39,621 nt of DNA. Source: Cyanobium sp. Lineage in GTDB: Bacteria; Cyanobacteriota; Cyanobacteriia; PCC-6307; Cyanobiaceae. The notes under the pieces were generated by a model, which worked only from the letters and a program-made list of their open reading frames with translations, had not been told where the DNA came from and searched no databases. The stretch is taken from assembly GCA_007135755.1 (NCBI GenBank), contig SLIG01000121.1, positions 1 through 39,621 of the forward strand, read 5' to 3'. Of the stretch, positions 33,468-39,621 are shown piece by piece (the stretch's first letter is position 1; the number at the start of each line of letters is the position of its first letter). The translations under genes and the position numbers were made by a program.

Positions 33468-33989
33468 TCAGGCGGCGGGACGGTTCTGCTGGTCGAACCG
33501 CAGGCCGTTGCCTGTTGGCCTCAGGGTGTCCTCAGGCCGTGGTTCGCGGCTGGGTGGATCAAGGTGATCAAGCCGCCGGTTGATGGTCTGCAACTCGGCC
33601 AGGATCGCGCTGAGCAGCTGCTGGGTGGCCGTGGATGGTGAATTGAGCACCTCCACCGTCACTTCTTTGATCCGCAGGACGTCTCGGGCGAAGCGGGCAA
33701 CCTCGTGGGGATGGAACAGCAACGGGTCTTTCTGATCGCTGCGGTATTCGGGATTGAGCCGGCGGGGGTTGAAGGGGGGATTGAGCTGGCGGGGATCGGT
33801 GTTGGTGTAGCGGTAGACCGAGGCGCGGGAACGGTTGAGGGCTTTCTGCACGTCGTCGATGCCGATCAGGCCCGAGCCCGGCTCGCTCCCAGCATCGGCG
33901 TCGCCGCCCGCTGCCGGGGCAGGCGAGAGGGTGGCTGGGTGCATGGCGGAACGGCCCAGGGGATCGGAACTGCCTGGGCTGAAAGCCAT
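33468..33989 (-). CDS. Putative DNA-binding (HTH/excisionase-like) protein of picocyanobacterial type
   Basis: 173 residues. A Ser/Pro/Ala-rich, disordered N-terminus of about 40 residues leads into GLIGIDDVQKALNRSRASVY-RYTNTD, which reads like a MerR/AlpA-type helix-turn-helix (recognition helix SRASVYRY), then NPRRLNPEYRSDQKDPLLFH and a HPHEVARFARDVL helix. The C-terminal part (TATQQLLSAILAELQTINRR) may form a coiled-coil dimerisation helix. ATG 33989 was chosen; the open frame to 34232 overlaps the proS start region. It is divergent from proS across 172 bases that hold direct and inverted repeats, so autoregulation is plausible but unproven. Confidence 0.7.
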   Translation of the reverse strand: MAFSPGSSDPLGRSAMHPATLSPAPAAGGDADAGSEPGSGLIGIDDVQKALNRSRASVYRYTNTDPRQLNPPFNPRRLNPEYRSDQKDPLLFHPHEVARFARDVLRIKEVTVEVLNSPSTATQQLLSAILAELQTINRRLDHLDPPSREPRPEDTLRPTGNGLRFDQQNRPAA

Positions 33990-34057
33990 GAGACTCAAAT
34001 GAGACGAGTGGAGGTTGCGAGAAGCTAGCAGGGCCCCCAGGCCCGTGCTGTGTCTTT

Positions 34058-34083
34058 GGTCACCAGTCGCGGTCACCAGTCGC
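34058..34083. repeat. 13-base perfect tandem direct repeat in the proS divergent promoter region
   Basis: GGTCACCAGTCGC occurs twice head to tail (34058-34070 and 34071-34083) in the non-coding interval between the HTH-like gene and proS. Tandem sites like this can bind two copies of a regulator; a slippage duplication is the alternative. Confidence 0.6.
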
Positions 34084-34095
34084 TGCGGGCCGTCT

Positions 34096-34117
34096 TGCGC
34101 GCCGACGCCGGCGCGCA
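34096..34117. promoter_or_regulatory. Perfect inverted repeat upstream of proS
   Basis: TGCGCGCC-GACGCC-GGCGCGCA: 8-base perfect arms with a 6-base loop, 45 bases before the proS ATG. It could be an operator or, if transcribed, a 5' leader hairpin. No U-tract follows, so an intrinsic terminator is not indicated. Confidence 0.4.
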
Positions 34118-34161
34118 TCCAACACAGTGGTAGCTTCCCGCCACCCCCGCCGCAAGTGGCC

Positions 34162-35988
34162 ATGCGCGTCTCCCGCCTGATGCTGGTGACGCTGCGGGAC
34201 GATCCGGCCGAAGCCGAGATCCCCTCCCACAAACTGCTTCTGCGGGCCGGCTACATCCGCCGCCTGGCGCCGGGCATCTTCGCCTACCTGCCGCTGATGT
34301 GGCGGGTGCTGCGCAAGGTGTCACGGGTGGTGCGCGAGGAGATGGACGCCGCCGGCGCCCTTGAGACCCTGCTGCCCCAGCTGCAGCCCGCCGACCTCTG
34401 GCGCCGCAGCGGCCGCTGGGCTGGTTACACCGCAGGCGAGGGGATCATGTTCCACCTCCACGACCGCCAGGACAGGGAGCTGGGGCTGGGCCCCACCCAC
34501 GAGGAAGTGGTCACCTCCCTGGCCGCCGATCTGCTGCGCTCCTACCGGCAGCTGCCGGTGAACCTCTACCAGATCCAGACCAAGTTCCGCGATGAGATCC
34601 GCCCCCGCTTCGGCTTGATGCGCGGGCGTGAATTCATCATGAAGGACGCCTATTCCTTTCATGCTGATGAGGCCTGCCTGGCGCAGACCTATGCGGTCAT
34701 GGACCGGGCCTACCGGCGGATCTTCGCGCGCTGCGGTCTGCGGGCCGTGGCCGTGGAGGCCGACAGTGGCGCCATCGGCGGCTCCGCCAGCCAGGAGTTC
34801 ATGGTCACCGCCGACGCCGGTGAAGATCTGATTCTGGCCAGCCCCGACGGCCACTACGCGGCCAACCAGGAGCGGGCCCAGTCGCTGGCGGAGCCGGCCG
34901 TTCCCCTGGCCGGCGGGCTCCGGGCCGGCGGCGCCGGCGAACCGCTGGCCACTCCCGGCCAGGCCACGATCGAGCAGCTCTGCGCCGGCCATGGCCTGCA
35001 GGCCAGCCAGGTGGTGAAGGTGCTGCTGTTGCTGGCCCGCTTCGAAGACGGCCACGACCAGCCTCTGCTGGTGGCCCTGCGCGGGGATCAGCAGCTCAAC
35101 GAGGTGAAGCTGGCCAACGCCGTCAGCGGCCGGCTGGGCGCCAAGCACGGCGCCCTGCTGGAGGTGGCCGCCCTCACGCCGGACTCGCTCAAGCGTGCGG
35201 GCCTCGACCCGTTGCCCTTCGGCTTCCTCGGCCCCCAGCTCGGCGACGACCTGCTGGCCGGCGGCGGCGTGGCCCCCTCCTTTCTGCGCCTGGCGGACCA
35301 CACCGCCGCGGAGCTGGAGATCTTCGTGTGCGGCGCCAACCAGCCGGATCGGCACCTGCTCGGTGCCAGCTGGAGCGGTCTGGGCCTGAGCGTCGAGGGT
35401 GTCGATCTGCGTGCCGCCCAGCCGGGTGAGCGCTGCGTCCACGACCCCCGGCAGCGGCTGGAGGCCAGCCGCGGCATCGAGGTGGGCCACATCTTCCAGC
35501 TGGGCCGCAAGTACTCCACGGCCATGGACGCCTGTTTCACCACCGAGGCCGGCAGCAGTGAACCGTTCTGGATGGGCTGCTACGGCATCGGCGTCTCGCG
35601 GCTGGCCCAGGCTGCCGTGGAGCAGCATCACGATGGCAACGGCATCTGCTGGCCCCTGGCCATCGCCCCCTTTGAGGTGCTGGTGGTGCCGGCCAACGTC
35701 GCCGATGCCGCCCAGGCGGCCCTGGCCGGGCGCCTCTACGACGATCTCCTGCAGGCCGGCGTGGAGGCCCTGCTCGATGACCGCTCCGAGCGCGCCGGGG
35801 TGAAGTTCAAGGACGGTGATCTGCTTGGCATTCCCTGGCGGGTGGTGGTGGGCCGTGGCGCTGCCGAGGGGCGCGTCGAGCTGGTGGAGCGCAGCGGTGC
35901 CGGCAGCCATGAGCTGCCCGCCGACGACCTGCTGGCCCATCTGCTGCCGCGCGTCGAGCGGCAGCGCCGGGGCCTGCTCGATGGCTGA
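34162..35988 (+). CDS. proS: Prolyl-tRNA synthetase, bacterial type with editing insertion
   Basis: 608-residue class II synthetase charging tRNA-Pro. Motif blocks: RAGYIRRLAPGIFAYLPLM, GLGPTHEEVVTSLAAD, YQIQTKFRDEIRPRFGLMRG (motif 2) followed by REFIMKDAYSF, and GCYGIGVSRLAQA (motif 3). Between motifs 2 and 3, residues of about 230-400 form the INS editing domain (VVKVLLLLARFEDG, PLLVALRGDQQLNEVKLANA) that clears Ala-tRNA-Pro in bacterial ProRS. The anticodon-binding domain follows (PFEVLVVPANVADAAQ, GVEALLDDRSERAGVKFKD). ATG 34162 starts conserved MRVSRLMLVTLRDDPAEA; the open frame to 34015 is not conserved. Confidence 0.97.
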   Translation: MRVSRLMLVTLRDDPAEAEIPSHKLLLRAGYIRRLAPGIFAYLPLMWRVLRKVSRVVREEMDAAGALETLLPQLQPADLWRRSGRWAGYTAGEGIMFHLHDRQDRELGLGPTHEEVVTSLAADLLRSYRQLPVNLYQIQTKFRDEIRPRFGLMRGREFIMKDAYSFHADEACLAQTYAVMDRAYRRIFARCGLRAVAVEADSGAIGGSASQEFMVTADAGEDLILASPDGHYAANQERAQSLAEPAVPLAGGLRAGGAGEPLATPGQATIEQLCAGHGLQASQVVKVLLLLARFEDGHDQPLLVALRGDQQLNEVKLANAVSGRLGAKHGALLEVAALTPDSLKRAGLDPLPFGFLGPQLGDDLLAGGGVAPSFLRLADHTAAELEIFVCGANQPDRHLLGASWSGLGLSVEGVDLRAAQPGERCVHDPRQRLEASRGIEVGHIFQLGRKYSTAMDACFTTEAGSSEPFWMGCYGIGVSRLAQAAVEQHHDGNGICWPLAIAPFEVLVVPANVADAAQAALAGRLYDDLLQAGVEALLDDRSERAGVKFKDGDLLGIPWRVVVGRGAAEGRVELVERSGAGSHELPADDLLAHLLPRVERQRRGLLDG

Positions 35989-36056
35989 GGGGCGAGCTGG
36001 GTGCCTGAAGGCTCAATCGGGCCCATCCTTAAGATCCAGGTTCCCGCGATCGCCCC

Positions 36057-36491
36057 ATGGCCTCAGCACTCCCCCTCCCGTTGCAGCGGTGGCGTGAGCG
36101 CTGGGGCCGCGCCCTGGCGGCCCTGGCGCTGGTGGGCTGTCTGCTGCTCGGCGCCTGCAGCGCCAGCAGCTCCAGCCTCAGCGGCAACTACGTCGACGAC
36201 ACCGTGGCCGTGGCTGACAGCCTGATCGCCACCATTGCCCTGGCGGCCGACGATCCTGGGCGCGGCGAGGCGGAGACCGAGGCGCGCAGCCTGATCAACG
36301 ACTACATGGCCCGCTACCGCCCCCGCTCGGCCGTCAATGGCCTGGCCTCCTTCACCACCATGCAGACGGCGGTGAACTCCCTGGCCGGCCACTACGCCAA
36401 CTACCCCAACCGGCCGGTTCCCGAAGCCCTGCGTGAGCGCCTCACCAAGGAGCTGCAGAAGGCCGAGCGCAACGTGACCCGGGGAGCCTGA
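36057..36491 (+). CDS. psb27: Photosystem II assembly lipoprotein Psb27
   Basis: 144-residue lumenal lipoprotein that binds CP43 during photosystem II assembly and repair. A lipoprotein signal peptide with basic N-region (RWRERWGR), hydrophobic core and lipobox LLGAC places the lipidated residue at Cys34. The mature four-helix bundle has typical Psb27 blocks: [59 protein letters not shown] and [14 protein letters not shown]. The start follows proS by 68 bases, an interval containing one HIP1-like octamer (36046-36053). It is a strong marker for an oxygenic phototroph. Confidence 0.95.
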   Translation: MASALPLPLQRWRERWGRALAALALVGCLLLGACSASSSSLSGNYVDDTVAVADSLIATIALAADDPGRGEAETEARSLINDYMARYRPRSAVNGLASFTTMQTAVNSLAGHYANYPNRPVPEALRERLTKELQKAERNVTRGA

Positions 36492-36549
36492 GGCCCAGCT
36501 GCCGAGGAGCGCGGCCTTTACGGATTCCCCCGCCGGATGAGAGGCTCTT

Positions 36550-36567
36550 CGCTTGTGCTCACAAGCG
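36550..36567. promoter_or_regulatory. Near-perfect operator-like palindrome upstream of purA
   Basis: CGCTTGTG-CT-CACAAGCG: perfect 8-base arms with a 2-base centre, ending 13 bases before the purA GTG. The tight centre argues for a DNA-binding dimer site rather than an RNA hairpin. No known cyanobacterial consensus fits. Binding here would cover the ribosome-loading region, giving a simple repression geometry. Confidence 0.45.
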
Positions 36568-36580
36568 GCTTCCGGCCGCC

Positions 36581-37900
36581 GTGTCCTTGGCCAACGTCGT
36601 CGTCATCGGTGCGCAGTGGGGTGACGAGGGCAAGGGAAAGATCACCGATCTGCTGAGCCGCTCCGCCGACGTGGTGGTGCGCTACCAGGGCGGTGTGAAT
36701 GCCGGCCACACGATCGTGGTGGACGGCCGGGTGCTGAAGCTGCACCTGATCCCCTCGGGAATTCTCTACCCCGACACCGTCTGCCTGATCGGTTCCGGCA
36801 CGGTGGTCGATCCCAAGGTGATGCTCAGTGAGCTGGACATGCTCCTGGAGCTGGGCATCGCCGTGGATGGCCTCAAGCTGGCCTCCACGGCCCACGTGAC
36901 GATGCCCTACCACCGCCTGCTGGATCAGGCGATGGAGCAGCGCCGGGGCTCACGGCGCATCGGCACCACCGGCCGGGGCATCGGCCCCACCTACGCCGAT
37001 AAATCGGAGCGCAACGGCATCCGCATCATCGACCTGCTGGACGAGCAGCGGCTGCGCGAGCGCCTGGCGGGTCCGCTGGCAGAAAAGAACGAGATTCTTC
37101 AGAAGCTCTACGGCCTCGAGCCGCTCGATTTCGAGGCGGTGGTGGCCGAGTATGTGGGCTATGGGCAGCGTCTCGCCCCCCACGTGGTGGATTGCACCCG
37201 TGCCATCCACCAGGCGGCCCGTGCCCGCCAGAACATTCTGTTCGAGGGGGCCCAGGGCACCCTGCTCGATCTCGATCACGGCACCTACCCCTACGTCACC
37301 TCGTCCAACCCGGTGAGCGGCGGCGCCTGCATCGGCGCCGGGGTGGGTCCCACCCTGATCGACCGGGTGATCGGCGTGGCCAAGGCCTACACCACCCGGG
37401 TGGGCGAAGGGCCCTTCCCCACCGAACTGGAGGGCAGCATCAACGATCACCTCTGCGACCGTGGCGGCGAGTACGGCACCACCACCGGCCGCCGCCGCCG
37501 CTGCGGCTGGTTCGACGGCGTGATCGGCCGCTATGCGGTGGAGGTGAACGGCCTCGACTGTCTGGCCATCACCAAGCTGGATGTGCTCGACGAACTCGAT
37601 GAGATCCAGGTGTGCGTGGCCTACGAGCTCGACGGCCGCCGCATCGAGTATTTCCCCAGCAGCGCCGAGGATTTCGCCCGCTGCCGGCCGATCTACGACA
37701 CCCTGCCCGGCTGGCAGACCTCCACGGCCCACTGCCGCCGGCTGGAGGAGTTGCCGCCCACGGCCATGAGCTACCTGCGCTTTCTCGCCGAACTGATGGA
37801 GGTGCCGATCGCGATCGTGTCGCTGGGGGCCGGCCGCGACCAGACGATCGTGGTGGAGGATCCCATTCACGGCCCCAAGCGGGCCCTGCTGAGCGCCTGA
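36581..37900 (+). CDS. purA: Adenylosuccinate synthetase
   Basis: 439-residue PurA, joining IMP and aspartate with GTP hydrolysis in AMP synthesis. The P-loop-like [20 protein letters not shown] starts at about residue 6; further blocks are [80 protein letters not shown] and [20 protein letters not shown]. Family length is about 430-445. Start is GTG 36581 (VSLANVV), as the conserved motif follows directly; no good ribosome-binding site is visible, and a palindrome ends 13 bases upstream. The stop overlaps the next start by one base (TGATG). Confidence 0.97.
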   Translation: MSLANVVVIGAQWGDEGKGKITDLLSRSADVVVRYQGGVNAGHTIVVDGRVLKLHLIPSGILYPDTVCLIGSGTVVDPKVMLSELDMLLELGIAVDGLKLASTAHVTMPYHRLLDQAMEQRRGSRRIGTTGRGIGPTYADKSERNGIRIIDLLDEQRLRERLAGPLAEKNEILQKLYGLEPLDFEAVVAEYVGYGQRLAPHVVDCTRAIHQAARARQNILFEGAQGTLLDLDHGTYPYVTSSNPVSGGACIGAGVGPTLIDRVIGVAKAYTTRVGEGPFPTELEGSINDHLCDRGGEYGTTTGRRRRCGWFDGVIGRYAVEVNGLDCLAITKLDVLDELDEIQVCVAYELDGRRIEYFPSSAEDFARCRPIYDTLPGWQTSTAHCRRLEELPPTAMSYLRFLAELMEVPIAIVSLGAGRDQTIVVEDPIHGPKRALLSA

Positions 37901-38964
37901 TGACGGTCACCGGATCGCCCACCGGCGTGGATCACGGCCCGGCGGGGCATGAAATCCTGGATGTGGTGGCCATCGGCAACGCCATCGTCGATGTGCTCGT
38001 GCAGGCCGACGACCGCTTTCTCGACGACCAGGGCCTCACCAAGGGCACCATGGCCCTGGTGGATGAGGCCCAGGCCCAGCGTCTCTACGGGAGTGTGGGG
38101 GCGGGGCTGGAGACCTCCGGCGGCTCGGCGGCCAACACCGTGGCCGGCCTGGCCCAGCTGGGCAGCCGGGCCGGTTTCATCGGCCGGGTGCGGGACGACC
38201 AGCTGGGGGCCATCTTCAGCCACGACATCCGCGCCGTGGGGGCCCGCTTCGCCACGCCCGCGGCCACGGCCGGAGCCTCCACGGCCCGCTGCCTGATCCT
38301 GGTGACGCCCGATGCCCAGCGCACCATGTGCACCTATCTCGGGGCATCGGTGGGGCTGGATCCGGCCGATCTCGACCTGGACATGGTCGCCCGGGCCCGG
38401 GTGCTCTACCTGGAGGGCTACCTGTGGGACAGCGAGCCGGCCAAGCGCGCCTTCATCGCCGCCGCCGAGGTGGCCCGGGCCCACGGCGGCGAGGTGGCCC
38501 TGAGCCTCTCTGACGCCTTCTGCGTGGAACGCCACCGAGACAGCTTCCTGGAGCTGGTGGATGGCCATGTGGATCTGCTGTTCGCCAACGAGATGGAGAT
38601 CACCGCCCTCTACCGCGCCAACTCCTTTGCCGAGGCCGTGGAGCAGGTACGCGGCCGCTGCCGGGTGGCGGCCCTGACCCGCAGCGAGGCGGGTTCACTG
38701 GTGCTCGGGGGCGGCGACAGCCACCTGATCGAGCCGGTGACTCTGGGGCCGCTGGTGGACACCACCGGAGCCGGTGATCTCTATGCCGCGGGCTTCCTGC
38801 ATGCCTACACCCGCGGCCTCGACCTGCAGACCTGCGGTCGGCTGGGCTCCCTCTGCGCCGGCCAGGTGGTGACCCAGCTCGGACCCCGCTCCCAGGTGGA
38901 CCTGCGCGAGCTGGCCCGGCGTCAGCTGGCGTTGGAACCACTCTCCAAAAGCCAGGCGCCATAG
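37900..38964 (+). CDS. PfkB-family carbohydrate/adenosine kinase
   Basis: 354-residue ribokinase-fold kinase. N-terminal block LDVVAIGNAIVDVLVQADDR, substrate-lid region SGGSAANTVAGLAQLGSRAG, and the C-terminal PfkB signature with anion hole DTTGAGDLYAAGFLHAYTRG containing the catalytic Asp. In cyanobacteria this group is often annotated adenosine kinase or sugar kinase; coupling to purA by TGATG overlap supports a purine-related substrate, by inference. A long open frame upstream (from 37612) overlaps purA and is not conserved. The 3' end overlaps convergent cutA by 43 bases. Confidence 0.9.
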   Translation: MTVTGSPTGVDHGPAGHEILDVVAIGNAIVDVLVQADDRFLDDQGLTKGTMALVDEAQAQRLYGSVGAGLETSGGSAANTVAGLAQLGSRAGFIGRVRDDQLGAIFSHDIRAVGARFATPAATAGASTARCLILVTPDAQRTMCTYLGASVGLDPADLDLDMVARARVLYLEGYLWDSEPAKRAFIAAAEVARAHGGEVALSLSDAFCVERHRDSFLELVDGHVDLLFANEMEITALYRANSFAEAVEQVRGRCRVAALTRSEAGSLVLGGGDSHLIEPVTLGPLVDTTGAGDLYAAGFLHAYTRGLDLQTCGRLGSLCAGQVVTQLGPRSQVDLRELARRQLALEPLSKSQAP

Positions 38965-39251
38965 CCGGCGCTGCAGCGGGCCGGCCACTGGATCCACTCC
39001 GGCGTGCTGTAGCTGTGCCGTTCCCGCACCGCCGCCTCCAGGGCGTCGAGCTGGTGGGCCAGGGTCTTGATCAGCAGCTGCACCTCCCTGCCGCGCTCCA
39101 GCCGGCCCTGCCAGTGGTAGAGCGACAGCACCGGATGCAGGCTCACGCAGGCCGCCAGGCGGCGTTCCAGCAGCACCCCAGCCAGGGCCTCGGCCCGCTC
39201 CTGATCGGCCTCGGTGGTGAGCACCAGCACCAGGTCGGCGTCCGTCGGCAT
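38922..39251 (-). CDS. cutA: CutA1-family divalent-cation tolerance-like protein
   Basis: 109-residue small trimeric CutA-type protein. Family blocks: LVLTTEADQERAEALAGVLL, ERRLAACVSLHPVLSLYHWQ, EVQLLIKTLAHQLDALEAAV, and the HSYSTPEWIQWP segment matching the family's HPYExPE. E. coli CutA was linked to copper tolerance; the true role is debated. It follows cobK on the same strand with a 15-base gap; its 3' end overlaps the PfkB kinase gene, with the last 14 codons encoded opposite the kinase C-terminus. Confidence 0.92.
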   Translation of the reverse strand: MPTDADLVLVLTTEADQERAEALAGVLLERRLAACVSLHPVLSLYHWQGRLERGREVQLLIKTLAHQLDALEAAVRERHSYSTPEWIQWPARCSAGYGAWLLESGSNAS

Positions 39252-39266
39252 GGGCAGCGGTGCGCT

Positions 39267-39621
39267 TCAGCCGGTCCAGGCTGCCAGGTGCCGCACCAGG
39301 GCGTCCCCATCGAGGCTGAGCACGGCCGGGCTGGGTTCAGGCCGGCGCAGCAGCAGCAGGCGGCAGCCGTGAGCTGCCGCCAGGCGGCGCCAGAGTGACT
39401 CGGTGGGGGGACCCGAGGCCCGCGCCAGCACCGCCTCGATGCGCCAGCGCCGCAGCAGCGCCGCCTCCACCGCCCCCGCTGGCAGTGCCGGCTCGGGACG
39501 CGGGTGCAGGGGGGCCAGGCGCTCGGCGGCCAGGCCCGCCGCCAGGGCCTGGCGCAGGGCCTGGGGCGTGGGCAGTACCCGGGCGTGGTGCAGGGCGGCG
39601 GGGGTGCAGCGCAGCGCCTCG
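39267..39621 (-). CDS. cobK: Precorrin-6A reductase, C-terminal part (runs off window)
   Basis: 118 visible residues, open to the right edge. The fragment LWRRLAAAHGCRLLLLRRPE follows RRWRIEAVLARASGPPTESL, which fits the C-terminal NADPH/substrate-binding half of CobK/CbiJ (conserved ARASGxPTE, where most family members read VxKxSGxxT). CobK reduces precorrin-6A to precorrin-6B in corrin ring synthesis. Together with cobO elsewhere in the window it points to cobalamin synthesis. The N-terminal half lies outside the window. Cys/Arg/Ala-rich residues near the edge (ALRCTPAALHHARVLPTPQA) belong to the same frame. Recognition is from a few motifs. Confidence 0.75.
   Translation of the reverse strand, partial: EALRCTPAALHHARVLPTPQALRQALAAGLAAERLAPLHPRPEPALPAGAVEAALLRRWRIEAVLARASGPPTESLWRRLAAAHGCRLLLLRRPEPSPAVLSLDGDALVRHLAAWTG

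Noticed and set aside
34321-35940. 539-codon open frame on the minus strand
   Set aside because: Antisense to proS; no start context and no conserved motif.
1-39621. tRNA, rRNA, CRISPR array, insertion sequence or prophage cluster
   Set aside because: Looked for cloverleaf-like ends, regularly spaced repeats, transposase motifs and phage structural genes; none found apart from the single tyrosine recombinase.

Overview
The window is a gene-dense piece (no gene-free stretch above about 270 bases) of a very GC-rich, cyanobacterial chromosome. The gene content points to a high-GC picocyanobacterium of the Cyanobium/Synechococcus alpha-cyanobacterial group: a Psb27 photosystem II lipoprotein, a ferrochelatase with a chlorophyll a/b-binding-like C-terminal helix, a Tab2/Atab2 translation factor, an S1-domain protein of the cyanobacterial Rps1b type, a geranylgeranyl-reductase-family flavoprotein, PEP synthase, and compact core genes (pyrH-frr, proS, purA, ilvB, ftsI). 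That assignment is inference from gene content and base composition; no rRNA or other marker RNA is present. I see no tRNA, rRNA, CRISPR array or insertion sequence.

Layout. 1-2800 (+): 5'-truncated S1-domain gene, Tab2-like gene and pgeF, tightly packed. 2813-6208 (-): a divergent photolyase/cryptochrome-family gene and a COG2509-type FAD dehydrogenase. 6334-8217 (+): a doubtful micro-ORF, a metallo-beta-lactamase-like protein and an MscS channel. 8227-10710 (-): ppsA, divergent from a small exported protein (10829-11266, +). 11302-15724 (-): a run reading hemH, M23 peptidase, ilvB, SNase-like secreted protein, small two-helix membrane protein. 15717-20401 (+): a full-length tyrosine recombinase whose start overlaps hemH, then cobO, pyrH, frr and a flavoprotein. 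20409-25939 (-): CPBP protease, a candidate FtsL-like protein, ftsI, EF-hand transaldolase, and a lone cyclic-nucleotide-binding domain. 25997-28664 (+): a tandem histidine phosphatase and a catalytically degenerate dihydroorotase homologue. 28648-33989: lepB (-), an unusual membrane protein with voltage-sensor-like helices (+), an Spx/ArsC-like protein (-), a 2Fe-2S ferredoxin (-), a methyltransferase (+), ppa and an overlapping small membrane protein (-), and a DNA-binding-like protein (-). 34162-38964 (+): proS, psb27, purA and a PfkB-family nucleoside/sugar kinase. 38922-39621 (-): cutA and the C-terminal part of cobK.

Functionally the window is mostly housekeeping: nucleotide metabolism (pyrH, purA, ppa, PfkB kinase), translation (S1, Tab2, frr, proS), cell-wall and division (ftsI, FtsL-like, M23, pgeF), tetrapyrrole/cobalamin metabolism (hemH, cobO, cobK), central carbon and branched-chain amino acids (ppsA, tal, ilvB), and protein export/processing (lepB, CPBP). 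The points most worth a second look are the voltage-sensor-like membrane protein, the FtsL candidate directly upstream of ftsI, extra C-terminal metal-binding modules on acetolactate synthase (zinc ribbon) and transaldolase (EF-hands), the recombinase sharing a start region with hemH, a photolyase with altered active-site residues, and perfect inverted or direct repeats in the promoter regions of proS, purA and ilvB.
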